Assembly: GCA_030623545.1 (NCBI GenBank)
Contig: JAUXLW010000001.1
Location: forward strand, 1-26,925
Source of the DNA: Acidimicrobiia bacterium
Lineage (GTDB): Bacteria; Actinomycetota; Acidimicrobiia; Spongiisociales; SHLN01
Direction of reading: 5' to 3'
DNA: 26,925 bases
The position numbers were made by a program, and so were the translations under genes. The notes beneath the pieces are model-generated. The model saw only the letters and a program-made list of their open reading frames with translations, made no database searches and was not told the origin of the DNA. This document shows positions 14,282 through 21,416 of this stretch, in pieces. Each line of letters begins with the position of its first letter. The stretch's first letter is position 1.

Positions 14282-15016
14282 TTAAGAAATGCCCTCGGAA
14301 GCAGCTCGTACCAGCCCCTCGAACAGTGCCCTGGCGGCCGATTCACTGTCCACCAGGTGCTCGGGATGCCATTGCACACCACGCATCTCCCAACGGTCAT
14401 CATCGGGCTCCATCGCCTCGATGACCCCATCCTCGCTCCAGGCCACCGGATGCAAGCCCGGCGCCACCTCTGCCACCGCCTGGTGATGCAGCGAGTTGAC
14501 CTTGAGCTCGCTGGTACCAAAGAGGCCGGCCAGGTGACAGGATTCTTCGAGTCGGAGAGCCTGATGGGCCCGCTTGGCGTCCTCCCCTGCACGAAAATGG
14601 TCAAAACCACCGTCGACCTGAGTGGGAATATCCACTATCAACGTGCCGCCAAGCGCAACATTGAGGACTTGAAGCCCCCGGCAGATGGCGAGCACCGGAA
14701 GTTTCGTCTCGGCAATCTGGCGGGCAAGCGCCAGCTCAAACTCGTCACGCGCCGCATCTACTCCATAGACGGTCGAATGTTCGAGGAGGCGGTAATGACT
14801 CGGATCGACGTCTCCGCCGCCGCTCAGAACAACGCCGTTCAGGCGCTCAATAAGGCCGGGCACTGCCTCGGGATTGAGTATGGGCAACAGAACCGGGATG
14901 CCTCCCGCCTCGGCGACGGCACTGGAGTAGGTAAGCACGACGGTGTTAGCCGGCTCGGCGCCGTAGGTGGTGTTGACCTCGCGTCTTTGGGCCGTGATAC
15001 CGATCAGGGGTCGCAT
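14282..15016 (-). CDS. Class-I glutamine amidotransferase-like hydrolase (PuuD / peptidase C26 family)
   Basis: A 244-residue alpha/beta enzyme that hydrolyses gamma-glutamyl amides. The nucleophile elbow is PVLAICRGLQVLNVALGG (Cys), and the His-Glu of the triad are in GVQWHPEHL near the C-terminus. The N-terminal RPLIGITAQRR and NGVVLSGGGDVDPSHY are family signatures. In E. coli the relative PuuD cleaves gamma-glutamyl-GABA in putrescine breakdown, but no putrescine genes are nearby, so the substrate is open. It lies 40 bp upstream of the large lipoprotein gene on the same strand. A TAGAGT hexamer 8 bp before the ATG suggests a leaderless message. Confidence 0.9.
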   Translation of the reverse strand: MRPLIGITAQRREVNTTYGAEPANTVVLTYSSAVAEAGGIPVLLPILNPEAVPGLIERLNGVVLSGGGDVDPSHYRLLEHSTVYGVDAARDEFELALARQIAETKLPVLAICRGLQVLNVALGGTLIVDIPTQVDGGFDHFRAGEDAKRAHQALRLEESCHLAGLFGTSELKVNSLHHQAVAEVAPGLHPVAWSEDGVIEAMEPDDDRWEMRGVQWHPEHLVDSESAARALFEGLVRAASEGIS

Positions 15017-15024
15017 GTCGCTGA

Positions 15025-15030
15025 ACTCTA
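15025..15030 (-). promoter_or_regulatory. Candidate -10 element TAGAGT for the amidotransferase-like gene
   Basis: On the minus strand TAGAGT ends 8 bases before the ATG at 15016, leaving no room for a leader with a ribosome binding site. Confidence 0.45.
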
Positions 15031-15073
15031 GGAGTGTTTGCGAAGCGAGGCAGAGTGGACCAAGCTATGGGTA

Positions 15074-15166
15074 ATGGGATCAGTGATAAAGAAGCGGCGC
15101 AAGAAGATGTCAAAGCACAAGTACCGCAAACGTCTTCGAGCAAACCGGCACAAGCGCAAGAAGTAG
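15074..15166 (+). CDS. Small ribosomal subunit protein bS22 (30 aa)
   Basis: A 30-codon gene. The product begins [20 protein letters not shown] and continues with an Arg/Lys-rich tail; about two thirds of its residues are basic. It matches the AURKAIP1/COX24-type bS22 protein of actinobacteria, which I recall as [20 protein letters not shown] in mycobacteria, where it is bound to the 30S subunit. No strong ribosome binding site is visible. The gene sits in the 169-bp gap between the amidotransferase-like gene (divergent) and the aminotransferase (same strand). The start is chosen because GSVIKKRRK is the conserved N-terminus; an ATG 7 bases earlier is out of frame. Confidence 0.92.
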   Translation: [30 protein letters not shown]

Positions 15167-15185
15167 CCCGAGACGGCAGGCCAGG

Positions 15186-16319
15186 TTGATCCTCGAATCA
15201 CAGCGCCACCTGTTCAACATTCCGGACGACGTCGCGTATTTCAACACGTCCTACCTGAGCCCGCAGCTGCATTCCGTGCGGGCAGCCGGGGAGGCGGCAC
15301 TGCAACAGGTGGCGACGCCGTGGACGGTCACGCCGGGTGACTTCTTCACCAGGAGTGAGCAGGTTCGCGGCTTGTTTGGAGGGCTGATAGGCGCCCCACC
15401 CGACGGAATCGCCATCGTCCCGGCGGTGTCGTACGCCAACGCCATCGCCGCCAATAACCTCGAGGTGGCCCCCGGCCAGACCATTCTCGTCCTCGACGAA
15501 CAGTTCCCATCGAACGTCTACCCGTGGTGGGACAAAGCCTGCCGGTCGAATGCGGACCTCATCGTCGTTCCCCGACCCGCAGACCACGATTGGACTTCGA
15601 CAATCTTGGAGCACATCGATGAGCGCCTGGCCATCGCCGCCCTCCCTAATTGTCACTGGACCGACGGCGGCCTGGTCGACCTGGTCGCGGTGGGAAAAAT
15701 GGTCCGGGAGGCTGGCGCCGCACTGGTGGTCGACGCCTCGCAATCGCTCGGGGCGTTGCCGCTCGACGTCGGCGATGTGCAGCCGGATTTCCTTTGCACC
15801 GTTGGCTACAAGTGGATGCTGGGCCCTTACAGCTACTCGTATCTGTACGTGGGGCCGGGGCATCGGGGAGGAGAGCCCATCGAGCAAGGCTGGATAACCC
15901 GCAAGGGAAGTGAGGACTTCACGAGGCTCGTCGATTACGAAACCGAGCTCGAGGCTGGAGCAACCCGGTTCGATGTTGGAGAACGATCCAACTTCATCCT
16001 CACACCGATGGCCGAGGCCGCCCTAACCCAGATTGGGGACTGGGGTATGGAGAACATTGCAGCCACCATTGCCAGGTCGACAGCTGAAATCGAGCGCAGG
16101 ATGATCAGCCTGGGCCTCGAGCCGATTCCCGCCGGCCGGCGGGGTCCCCATATGACCGGCGTCTATTTCCCAAACGGTGTCCCTGTGGACCTGGGAGACC
16201 GACTGCGGGCGGCCGGCGTGTACGCCAGCATCCGCGGCGATTCCCTACGGCTGGCGCCTCATCTCTTCACAACTGAAGCCGACCTCGATCGACTGTCGGA
16301 GGTGGTGGCAGCCGGCTAG
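15186..16319 (+). CDS. Class-V aminotransferase / cysteine-desulfurase-fold PLP enzyme
   Basis: A 377-residue fold-type I PLP enzyme. It begins with DVAYFNTSYLSPQLHSVRAA, has the PLP-stacking region SYANAIAAN, the Asp-x-Ser-Gln motif LVVDASQSLGALP, and the Schiff-base Lys in CTVGYKWMLGPYSYSYLYVG. The family includes kynureninase-like, isopenicillin-N-epimerase-like and desulfurase-like enzymes; there is no Cys loop like that of IscS or SufS, so desulfurase activity is not supported. The substrate is unknown. The start is probably TTG at 15186, with GGCAGGCCAGG just upstream as ribosome binding site. It follows bS22 by 19 bp and may be co-transcribed with it. Confidence 0.85.
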   Translation: MILESQRHLFNIPDDVAYFNTSYLSPQLHSVRAAGEAALQQVATPWTVTPGDFFTRSEQVRGLFGGLIGAPPDGIAIVPAVSYANAIAANNLEVAPGQTILVLDEQFPSNVYPWWDKACRSNADLIVVPRPADHDWTSTILEHIDERLAIAALPNCHWTDGGLVDLVAVGKMVREAGAALVVDASQSLGALPLDVGDVQPDFLCTVGYKWMLGPYSYSYLYVGPGHRGGEPIEQGWITRKGSEDFTRLVDYETELEAGATRFDVGERSNFILTPMAEAALTQIGDWGMENIAATIARSTAEIERRMISLGLEPIPAGRRGPHMTGVYFPNGVPVDLGDRLRAAGVYASIRGDSLRLAPHLFTTEADLDRLSEVVAAG

Positions 16320-16475
16320 GGGGCCAACGCGGGCAGTCCCGGCCCAACCCATGCCGTTCAGTTCCAATCCCGGTCGGAAACCCCTGTCCGGCGAACGTTC
16401 TTACGTGGGCGAGGGGCCCTGCCAAGCCGACGAGGATGCCTCGACCCGGCCGCTATCCACCTGAGACCTCTCCGC
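16320..16475. other. Intergenic region between convergent genes, nothing recognised
   Basis: About 156 bp between the aminotransferase (plus) and the small membrane protein (minus). No family-like frame is visible. No strong terminator hairpin with a T-tract is seen on either strand. Confidence 0.5.
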
Positions 16476-16838
16476 TCAATCGGGGACGTCTATCGGCTGC
16501 ATTCTCCGACGCTGCCTGGCGGCATCCACGAACGCGCTCCAGGCAACGAAGATCGACAGGACTCCGACGGCTGCGACCGGGGGAAACCAGAACAGGGCAA
16601 TCAGCAGCGTTCCAGGGAGCACTCCGACGCCGATCATGAGGCTGCCCCGTGCCTCGTTCCCCTCCCGAACTCCGAGGCCGCCGAAAATCAAACCGGCGAA
16701 GGCCACCGCCACTGCGACGGCGACAATCTTGCCGTACAGGGGTCCGCCGTCGTCGCCGAGCAGGTTGCCGATCCCGAAAACTGCCATTGCGAGGCCGATG
16801 AGCCCGGCAGCAAAAAGCCACCATTTCTGCTTCCACAT
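16476..16838 (-). CDS. Small integral membrane protein, unknown function
   Basis: A 120-residue protein with about four hydrophobic segments: WWLFAAGLIGLAMAVFGIGN, IVAVAVAVAFAGLIFGGLGV, SLMIGVGVLPGTLLIALFWF and VAAVGVLSIFVAWSAFVDAA, ending in a basic tail. No family is recognised. The ATG at 16838 is chosen over earlier codons because AAGGAGAG at 16844-16851 is well placed for it; a longer frame would begin at 16859. It lies 84 bp downstream of the response regulator on the same strand and may be read with it. Confidence 0.72.
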   Translation of the reverse strand: MWKQKWWLFAAGLIGLAMAVFGIGNLLGDDGGPLYGKIVAVAVAVAFAGLIFGGLGVREGNEARGSLMIGVGVLPGTLLIALFWFPPVAAVGVLSIFVAWSAFVDAARQRRRMQPIDVPD

Positions 16839-16922
16839 ATCCACTCTCCTTCGCGTCACCCCTACAGACGATCCCCGCAGTCATCCGGGTGACACCGGGT
16901 ACTCAGCACCCTCCGAGGAGGC

Positions 16923-17606
16923 CTAGGGATTCACCCCCGGCACCACACCCCAGTCCTCGGGTGGATATTTCCTGGCGCGATCAGCCTGGAGGCGAGCCGC
17001 GTAGGCGGCGGCTTCACTGCGCCGGCTCATCTCGAGCTTGGAGAGGAGATTGGACACGTAATTCTTGACCGTCTTCTCGGCAAGGAACATGTCCTCGGCG
17101 ATTTGTTTGTTGGTCTTGCCCTCGGAGATGAGGTCGAGGATCCGACGCTCCTGGGGTGACAGGCGGCTGAGCAGCGGATCGTCCGACTCGTCTCCTCTGA
17201 TCCTGGCGAAGAGACGCTCGGTGAGGTTGGGATCAAGAAGGGACTCCCCCCGGCCGACCCGCCTGATCGCATCGACCAGATCCTCGGAGTTGATCCGTTT
17301 CAGCACGTAGCCGGAGGCTCCCGCCATGATCGAGGACACCAGTGCTTCCTCGTCGGCGTACGAGGTCAACATCAGCACATTGACGTTCTCCCAGCGGGAT
17401 CGAATTTCCCGGCAGGCCTCGACCCCGGTCCCATCCGGCAGCCGAACGTCCATTACGACAACATCGGGCGTGTGATAACCAACCTGGCGGATGGCGTTGT
17501 CGACATCCCCGGCTTCCCCAACTACCTCGAGGTCGTCCTGGCTATCGATCAAGGCCTTGAGACCCTGCCTGACTACGTCATGATCGTCTACTAGCACGAC
17601 CTTCAT
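16923..17606 (-). CDS. DevR/DosR-like response regulator (NarL/LuxR family)
   Basis: A 227-residue two-domain transcription factor. The receiver has the acidic pair LVDDHDVV, phospho-acceptor Asp in VVVMDVRLPDGTG (about residue 53), Thr in LMLTSY and the conserved Lys in SGYVLKR (about 103). The C-terminal LuxR-type domain carries LSPQERRILDLISEGKTNKQ and FLAEKTVKNYVSNLLSKLEM, which read almost like M. tuberculosis DosR. It should bind DNA as a dimer when phosphorylated. It faces the histidine kinase gene across 120 bp. An AGGGAG sequence 7 bp before the ATG serves as ribosome binding site. The regulon here is unknown, but nearby PPOX-like and metal genes would be natural candidates. Confidence 0.92.
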   Translation of the reverse strand: MKVVLVDDHDVVRQGLKALIDSQDDLEVVGEAGDVDNAIRQVGYHTPDVVVMDVRLPDGTGVEACREIRSRWENVNVLMLTSYADEEALVSSIMAGASGYVLKRINSEDLVDAIRRVGRGESLLDPNLTERLFARIRGDESDDPLLSRLSPQERRILDLISEGKTNKQIAEDMFLAEKTVKNYVSNLLSKLEMSRRSEAAAYAARLQADRARKYPPEDWGVVPGVNP

Positions 17607-17670
17607 AGGCCAACTCCCTGTTGCCGACCCTCAGCGTATCTCACAAGCCCGGCAGATTGGCAGTGGCCGG

Positions 17671-17694
17671 TTGGCCCTTTCCCTTCAGGGCCAA
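17671..17694. promoter_or_regulatory. Palindrome TTGGCCCT-N8-AGGGCCAA in the regulator/kinase intergenic region
   Basis: Perfect 8-base arms, 17671-17678 and 17687-17694. A further TGGCC at 17664-17668 overlaps to give a second near-palindrome. The centre lies about 44 bp upstream of the kinase start codon, and the kinase appears leaderless, so the site falls where a class-II activator binds. It is GC-rich like DosR boxes (GGGACTWWAGTCCC) but does not match that consensus. Autoregulation by the adjacent regulator is the leading idea. Confidence 0.5.
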
Positions 17695-17713
17695 AGACCT
17701 GGAAGGACGGCGT

Positions 17714-17719
17714 TAGCCT
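17714..17719 (+). promoter_or_regulatory. Candidate -10 element TAGCCT for the histidine kinase
   Basis: TAGCCT ends 7 bases before the ATG at 17727, as expected for a leaderless transcript. Confidence 0.5.
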
Positions 17720-17726
17720 GCCGATA

Positions 17727-18836
17727 ATGACGGGACTCTCTCCAGAACGTGTGGCTGAACTGGTCGAAGCGGCCGCCGCTGTAGCAGGAGCCGCCGAGCT
17801 CACAGACACCCTCGAGACAATCGTGGAAACAGCCATGGAACTGACCAACGCACGTTACGGCGCATTGGGAGTTCTTGGCTCGCACGGGTTTGTCAGCGAG
17901 TTCATTCACCGGGGGATGGACAAGGAGACCGTCTCCGCCATCGGCCAGCTTCCGGCAGGGCGAGGCCTGCTCGGAACCATCACCAGAACCGAAGGTCCCG
18001 TGCGGGTCGATCAAATCTCCGACCATGAGGACACGGCGGGTTTTCCTCCCCATCATCCAGTCATGGAGAGCTTCCTCGGCATGCCAATCCGGGTTGGTGA
18101 TGAGGTATTCGGCAACCTCTATTTGACCGAGAAGGATGGGGGTTTCACACAGGAAGATCAGGAGCTCGTGCAGGCTCTCGCCACGATCAGCGGGTCGGCC
18201 TTAGCTACTGCCAGACGCCAGCGCCGCCTGACCTCCGTTGCTGTCGTGGAGGATCGCGAGCGGATTGCCCGTGACCTGCACGACGCCATCATCCAGGATC
18301 TGTTCGCGGTGGGTCTCGGCCTCGAGGCGACGGCAAAGCTAGAGGGCGCCGGCGATGTGCGAGACCAACTGGAGGACGCTGCCGGCCGCCTCGACGAGAC
18401 CATTACTTCCCTCAGACGATTTATCTTTGATCTACGTCCCCCGGTGTGGGGTCAACGCCGGCTGCGGGTAGAGATGGGTGACCTCCTGGCATCACTCTCA
18501 GAGCCCCATGACGTCGCGATGGAGGTCTCCTATAACGGCGAGGTGGATGATCTGCCGGACCGGCTGATAGACGAAATCCTCCAATGCACCGGTGAGTCGG
18601 TGAGTAACGCCCTGCGCCACGCCTCTGCCAGTCACATCAGCGTGGCTCTGAGCCGAACGTCACATCAACTCGAGATGGTGACTATCGACGACGGGGTGGG
18701 GTTCGACGTCGACTCGGCCCACGAGGGGATGGGTCTCAATAACTTGCGACGACGGGCCGCCGACCTCGGAGGGCACGCCGAGATAACGTCTCAACCAGGC
18801 TCCGGGACCACAGTTGTATTGCAGCTACCTCTGTAG
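17727..18836 (+). CDS. GAF-domain sensor histidine kinase, DevS/DosT-like but with one GAF domain
   Basis: A 369-residue cytoplasmic kinase with no membrane helix. A single GAF domain spans about 25-165 and contains FPPHHPVMESFLGMPIRVGD and EVFGNLYLTEK, phrases typical of the DevS/DosT GAF domains; His109 or His110 is a candidate for the heme ligand. The HisKA_3 domain has phospho-acceptor His185 in DRERIARDLHDAIIQDLF, and the HATPase domain has GESVSNALRHA, DDGVGFD and GMGLNNLRRRA. DosS and DosT have two GAF domains and about 570 residues, so this is a reduced form. It probably phosphorylates the divergent DosR-like regulator in response to oxygen, NO, CO or redox state; heme binding is inferred. 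Confidence 0.9.
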   Translation: MTGLSPERVAELVEAAAAVAGAAELTDTLETIVETAMELTNARYGALGVLGSHGFVSEFIHRGMDKETVSAIGQLPAGRGLLGTITRTEGPVRVDQISDHEDTAGFPPHHPVMESFLGMPIRVGDEVFGNLYLTEKDGGFTQEDQELVQALATISGSALATARRQRRLTSVAVVEDRERIARDLHDAIIQDLFAVGLGLEATAKLEGAGDVRDQLEDAAGRLDETITSLRRFIFDLRPPVWGQRRLRVEMGDLLASLSEPHDVAMEVSYNGEVDDLPDRLIDEILQCTGESVSNALRHASASHISVALSRTSHQLEMVTIDDGVGFDVDSAHEGMGLNNLRRRAADLGGHAEITSQPGSGTTVVLQLPL

Positions 18837-19001
18837 CTAGTGCTCTGCCGTGCAAATAATGTGCATGTATCGCCGAGCAATCGGCGTCATCTGGCAAGGA
18901 TCGACGACGAAGACGCACTTCACCCGGGCGTCGAGGAGAAGGACGTAGTCCGGGGCGTCGAGGGCCGGCGAGACCTGGGCAGAATTTGTGCGGCGGTCCA
19001 C
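18837..19001 (-). CDS. Possible small ORF (54 aa), unknown function
   Basis: Runs from GTG at 19001 to TAG at 18837, ending exactly where the kinase stop codon ends on the other strand. The product contains a hydrophobic run DAPDYVLLLDARVKCVFVVD and ends YMHIICTAEH. Third codon positions are about 78% G or C over 54 codons by my count, as expected for a real gene here. There is no recognised domain and no clear ribosome binding site. It may instead be the remnant tail of a larger gene. Confidence 0.35.
   Translation of the reverse strand: MDRRTNSAQVSPALDAPDYVLLLDARVKCVFVVDPCQMTPIARRYMHIICTAEH
18871..18886. repeat. Short GCAA-loop hairpin downstream of the kinase gene
   Basis: CGCCGA (18871-18876) pairs with TCGGCG (18881-18886) around a GCAA tetraloop, a stable GNRA-type loop, 35 bp after the kinase stop. 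No T-tract follows. It may slow or end kinase transcription; it also falls within the possible small ORF. Confidence 0.35.
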
Positions 19002-19062
19002 TAGTGGGAGACATGTGGCCTGTCGTAGAGATAGCGCCGTGTCTATTTGTGCGACTAGTGCC

Positions 19063-19524
19063 CTAGAGCCGGCCCGGCTTGGTCGTCGGTGCGAACCCGG
19101 ACCCCGAAGCCCGGCCGGTCATCTCGACAATAGGCACCTCTACGACAACTTCTTCGGATGCCAGGGGGCTTGGCCTCGAAAATGCCAGCACACCTCCAAA
19201 CACTTCCCGATACTTGAGGAGTAGCAATCCAATCACATCGGCCTCCAGGCCGGGATCTTCGACAACGCGACCAGAGCCCCACGCAAGCACGCTCTCCCAG
19301 TCACCTTCGTCATTGGAATAACGGCTCACCTCAATGCACACCCGGCTCCCATCCTGGATCGCCGTGAGCCTGCGGCCGGGGCCGGTGCGGAAATAGATGG
19401 CATCTTCGTAATGGACGAACGAGATTGCGGTCACATAAGGGTCTTCCTCGGAGATGACGCCCATGTGGGCAACGGGTTCCTCGGCCAGGAGGCGGACACA
19501 CTGAGCATGAGTGGTTGGTTCCAC
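19063..19524 (-). CDS. Pyridoxamine 5'-phosphate oxidase-like (split-barrel flavoprotein)
   Basis: A protein of about 153 residues with the FMN-binding split-barrel fold. Seen: RLLAEEPVAHMGVISEEDPY as the first strand pair, VTAISFVHYEDAIYFRTGPG with the following RRLTAIQDGSRVCIEV, typical of the NimA/PPOX-like group, and WESVLAWGSGRVVEDP. It probably binds FMN, F420 or heme and may reduce a small molecule; true pyridoxine oxidase activity is not supported. The GTG at 19524 is preferred because AAGG lies 7 bp before it; TTG at 19530 is an alternative. It lies near the DosR-like pair; in M. tuberculosis a PPOX-fold protein is likewise encoded near dosRS, as I recall. Confidence 0.82.
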   Translation of the reverse strand: MEPTTHAQCVRLLAEEPVAHMGVISEEDPYVTAISFVHYEDAIYFRTGPGRRLTAIQDGSRVCIEVSRYSNDEGDWESVLAWGSGRVVEDPGLEADVIGLLLLKYREVFGGVLAFSRPSPLASEEVVVEVPIVEMTGRASGSGFAPTTKPGRL

Positions 19525-19571
19525 AGTCAAACCTTGCTTAACGGTTCCTATTCGAGCCTAGAGGCAAACGA

Positions 19572-19603
19572 CCTTTCGCGGCAGCGACGCTCTGGGCGAA
19601 AGG
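19572..19603. repeat. Inverted repeat CCTTTCGC/GCGAAAGG
   Basis: Perfect 8-base arms, 19572-19579 and 19596-19603, with a 16-base spacer. It lies in the 101-bp gap between the alpha/beta hydrolase stop and the PPOX-like start, both minus strand. It could be a terminator for the hydrolase mRNA or an operator for the PPOX-like gene; no T-tract is evident. Confidence 0.4.
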
Positions 19604-19625
19604 CAGGCGCCGAAGGACCCATGAG

Positions 19626-20483
19626 CTAGTCGTCCCAGTTCTCTGCCAGGATCCGGTGGACCTTCTTCGACTTCCAATATTTACTGTGCGCCTTAGTGGG
19701 CCGATCGCTGTGATCCGGGTACAGATCGTGAACCCGGTCGGTCCGGTATACGCCGGCGGCGGGGAAAGAGAGGATGTCGTGGCGGTCCCAGACGTTGAGC
19801 CAGAGGGGCCGACGTCCGTCGTGGGCGGTTTGATCGAACCCGATTACTGCAGGATCTAGCCACGGACCCGGCCCGGCTGCGATCTCTTCGACCAGGTCTG
19901 CCGATCGAACCACGAGCGGCACGAACGGAGATCCCAATGTAACCAGGCGGCGAATGCGCCAGTTCTCAGCCGCTGCCTCCCAGTCGCAGTCGGGGGCATA
20001 TTGGTGACGACGCTCGTTGCGTAAGCCGCTGAACAGGAAGAACAAGAAATCATGACCTATGAGAGCTCCGGCGCTGTGGCCAATCAGAGTCAAATCCACC
20101 GGCTCATCCGTCGGAAAGCGGCGAAGGATCGACGTCCAGATCACGCCCCGAATCCGCTCCTTGCCTCCATCGTCCAGGTAGTAGGCGATGTCGGACCATC
20201 CGTAAAAGACGAGGTCCCGCAATGGGGCCATCAAGCGCCGGGTCCAGCGGTCACGTTGACGGGCATCCCCTCGCAGCACTTCCAGCTGACTCTGCGCTCG
20301 CGCCAATAGGGCACTACTGCCTGCGCTGGGCGTGGGCCACCCCCACTCAACGCTCACGCTGTCCTCGACGGCGGGAATGTCGATCCCGCGCCTATCCAGC
20401 CCATCGCGCAACGCCCGGTATTCCCCGGAATGGCTCCCGTAGCGCCGGCCAACGATTCCGTGGATGTAGACAACGGCGTGCAC
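19626..20483 (-). CDS. Alpha/beta-hydrolase-fold protein, unknown substrate
   Basis: A 285-residue hydrolase-like protein. The first strand and oxyanion loop read HAVVYIHGIVGRRYGSHSGE, the nucleophile elbow is LTLIGHSAGALIGHDF (Ser in GHSAG), and a likely acid and base are Asp in LNVWDRHDILSFPAAG and His in PTKAHSKYW near the end. There is no signal peptide, so it is cytoplasmic. It resembles uncharacterised lipase-like proteins rather than any named esterase. The start is GTG, with TAGCTT 6 bp upstream, so the mRNA is probably leaderless. It is divergent from the PAC2 gene across 67 bp. Confidence 0.8.
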   Translation of the reverse strand: MHAVVYIHGIVGRRYGSHSGEYRALRDGLDRRGIDIPAVEDSVSVEWGWPTPSAGSSALLARAQSQLEVLRGDARQRDRWTRRLMAPLRDLVFYGWSDIAYYLDDGGKERIRGVIWTSILRRFPTDEPVDLTLIGHSAGALIGHDFLFFLFSGLRNERRHQYAPDCDWEAAAENWRIRRLVTLGSPFVPLVVRSADLVEEIAAGPGPWLDPAVIGFDQTAHDGRRPLWLNVWDRHDILSFPAAGVYRTDRVHDLYPDHSDRPTKAHSKYWKSKKVHRILAENWDD

Positions 20484-20489
20484 GTTGCC

Positions 20490-20495
20490 AAGCTA
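20490..20495 (-). promoter_or_regulatory. Candidate -10 element TAGCTT for the alpha/beta hydrolase
   Basis: On the minus strand TAGCTT ends 6 bases before the GTG at 20483. Confidence 0.45.
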
Positions 20496-20536
20496 CACCG
20501 AGCCTGCTCTCCTCAATGTGTACCTACGCAGTTAGC

Positions 20537-20542
20537 TACCCT
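20537..20542 (+). promoter_or_regulatory. Candidate -10 element TACCCT for the PAC2 gene
   Basis: TACCCT ends 8 bases before the ATG at 20551. The divergent hydrolase -10 lies 41 bp away, so the two promoters are close to back to back. Confidence 0.4.
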
Positions 20543-20550
20543 GTTTAGCG

Positions 20551-21399
20551 ATGGATCCAATCCGGAGATTCTCCGAGCCAAGCCTGCGGGCCCCGGTAGC
20601 AGTGATGGCCTTCGAAGGCTGGAACGACGCCAGCGAGGCGGCCTCGGGCACGGTTGCCTATTTGATCGGTCAATACGACGCAGAGCCGTTTGCAATCGTC
20701 GATCCCGAGACTTTTATCAACTTCGAAGAAACCCGTCCGACGATCGTGGTCGAGGACGGTCGAGCCCGGGAGGTCTCCTGGCCGGCAACCAGGTTGTATG
20801 CAGCGGAGATGGCCGATCGCGATCACGATCTGGTCGTCGTCGTCGGGAGTGAGCCCCAGCTGAGGTGGCAGGGCTTCGCCCAGGTCATTACCGACTTGTT
20901 GCGCGACCTGGGGGTGAAGCAGGTGGTGTTGCTAGGAGCATTTCTCGCTCAGACCCCACACACGAGCCCGGTTCCGGTGATGGGAACGGCTGATGACCCA
21001 CAGGTTTTAGTCGAGCTAGGAGTCCGGGGCGCTAACTACGAGGGGCCGACAGGAATCGTTGGTGTTCTCGGGCCCATCTTGCGCCAGGAAGGCTTCGACG
21101 TAATGAGCTTCTGGGCGGCGACGCCTCATTATCTCGGTACTAACGCCAATCCCAAGGCCATGCTGGCGCTTCTGGAGAAGACCGCCAAAGTCCTCGATCT
21201 TTCTGTCGACGCTTCCGAGCTGGCAACGGTCTCCGGGGACTTCGAAAGCCGCGTCAACGCCGCCATGAGCGTCTCCACCGAATTCACTTCCTACGTCACA
21301 CGGCTCGAGGAGGCCGCCGAGGAGCCCACGACCCAAATCAGCCCCTCCGACGCGGCCGAACTGGTCAGCGAGGTCGAAGACTTCCTCAAAGAGATCTAA
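20551..21399 (+). CDS. PAC2-family protein (proteasome assembly chaperone 2-like)
   Basis: A 282-residue cytoplasmic protein. The PAC2 start is APVAVMAFEGWNDASEAASG, and later landmarks are LYAAEMADRDHDLVVVVGSE, VVLLGAFLAQTPHTSPVPVM and SFWAATPHYLGTNANPKAML; the C-terminal helical tail is acidic. Actinobacteria often carry such proteins and many have 20S proteasomes, but the bacterial role is not settled and no proteasome gene is in the window. An apparent leaderless start supports the ATG chosen. Confidence 0.9.
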   Translation: MDPIRRFSEPSLRAPVAVMAFEGWNDASEAASGTVAYLIGQYDAEPFAIVDPETFINFEETRPTIVVEDGRAREVSWPATRLYAAEMADRDHDLVVVVGSEPQLRWQGFAQVITDLLRDLGVKQVVLLGAFLAQTPHTSPVPVMGTADDPQVLVELGVRGANYEGPTGIVGVLGPILRQEGFDVMSFWAATPHYLGTNANPKAMLALLEKTAKVLDLSVDASELATVSGDFESRVNAAMSVSTEFTSYVTRLEEAAEEPTTQISPSDAAELVSEVEDFLKEI

Positions 21400-21416
21400 G
21401 TACCGACCGGCCTCCT

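Noticed and set aside
17664..17694. Exact DosR box
   Set aside because: Half-site spacing and sequence do not match GGGACTWWAGTCCC; kept only as a candidate operator.
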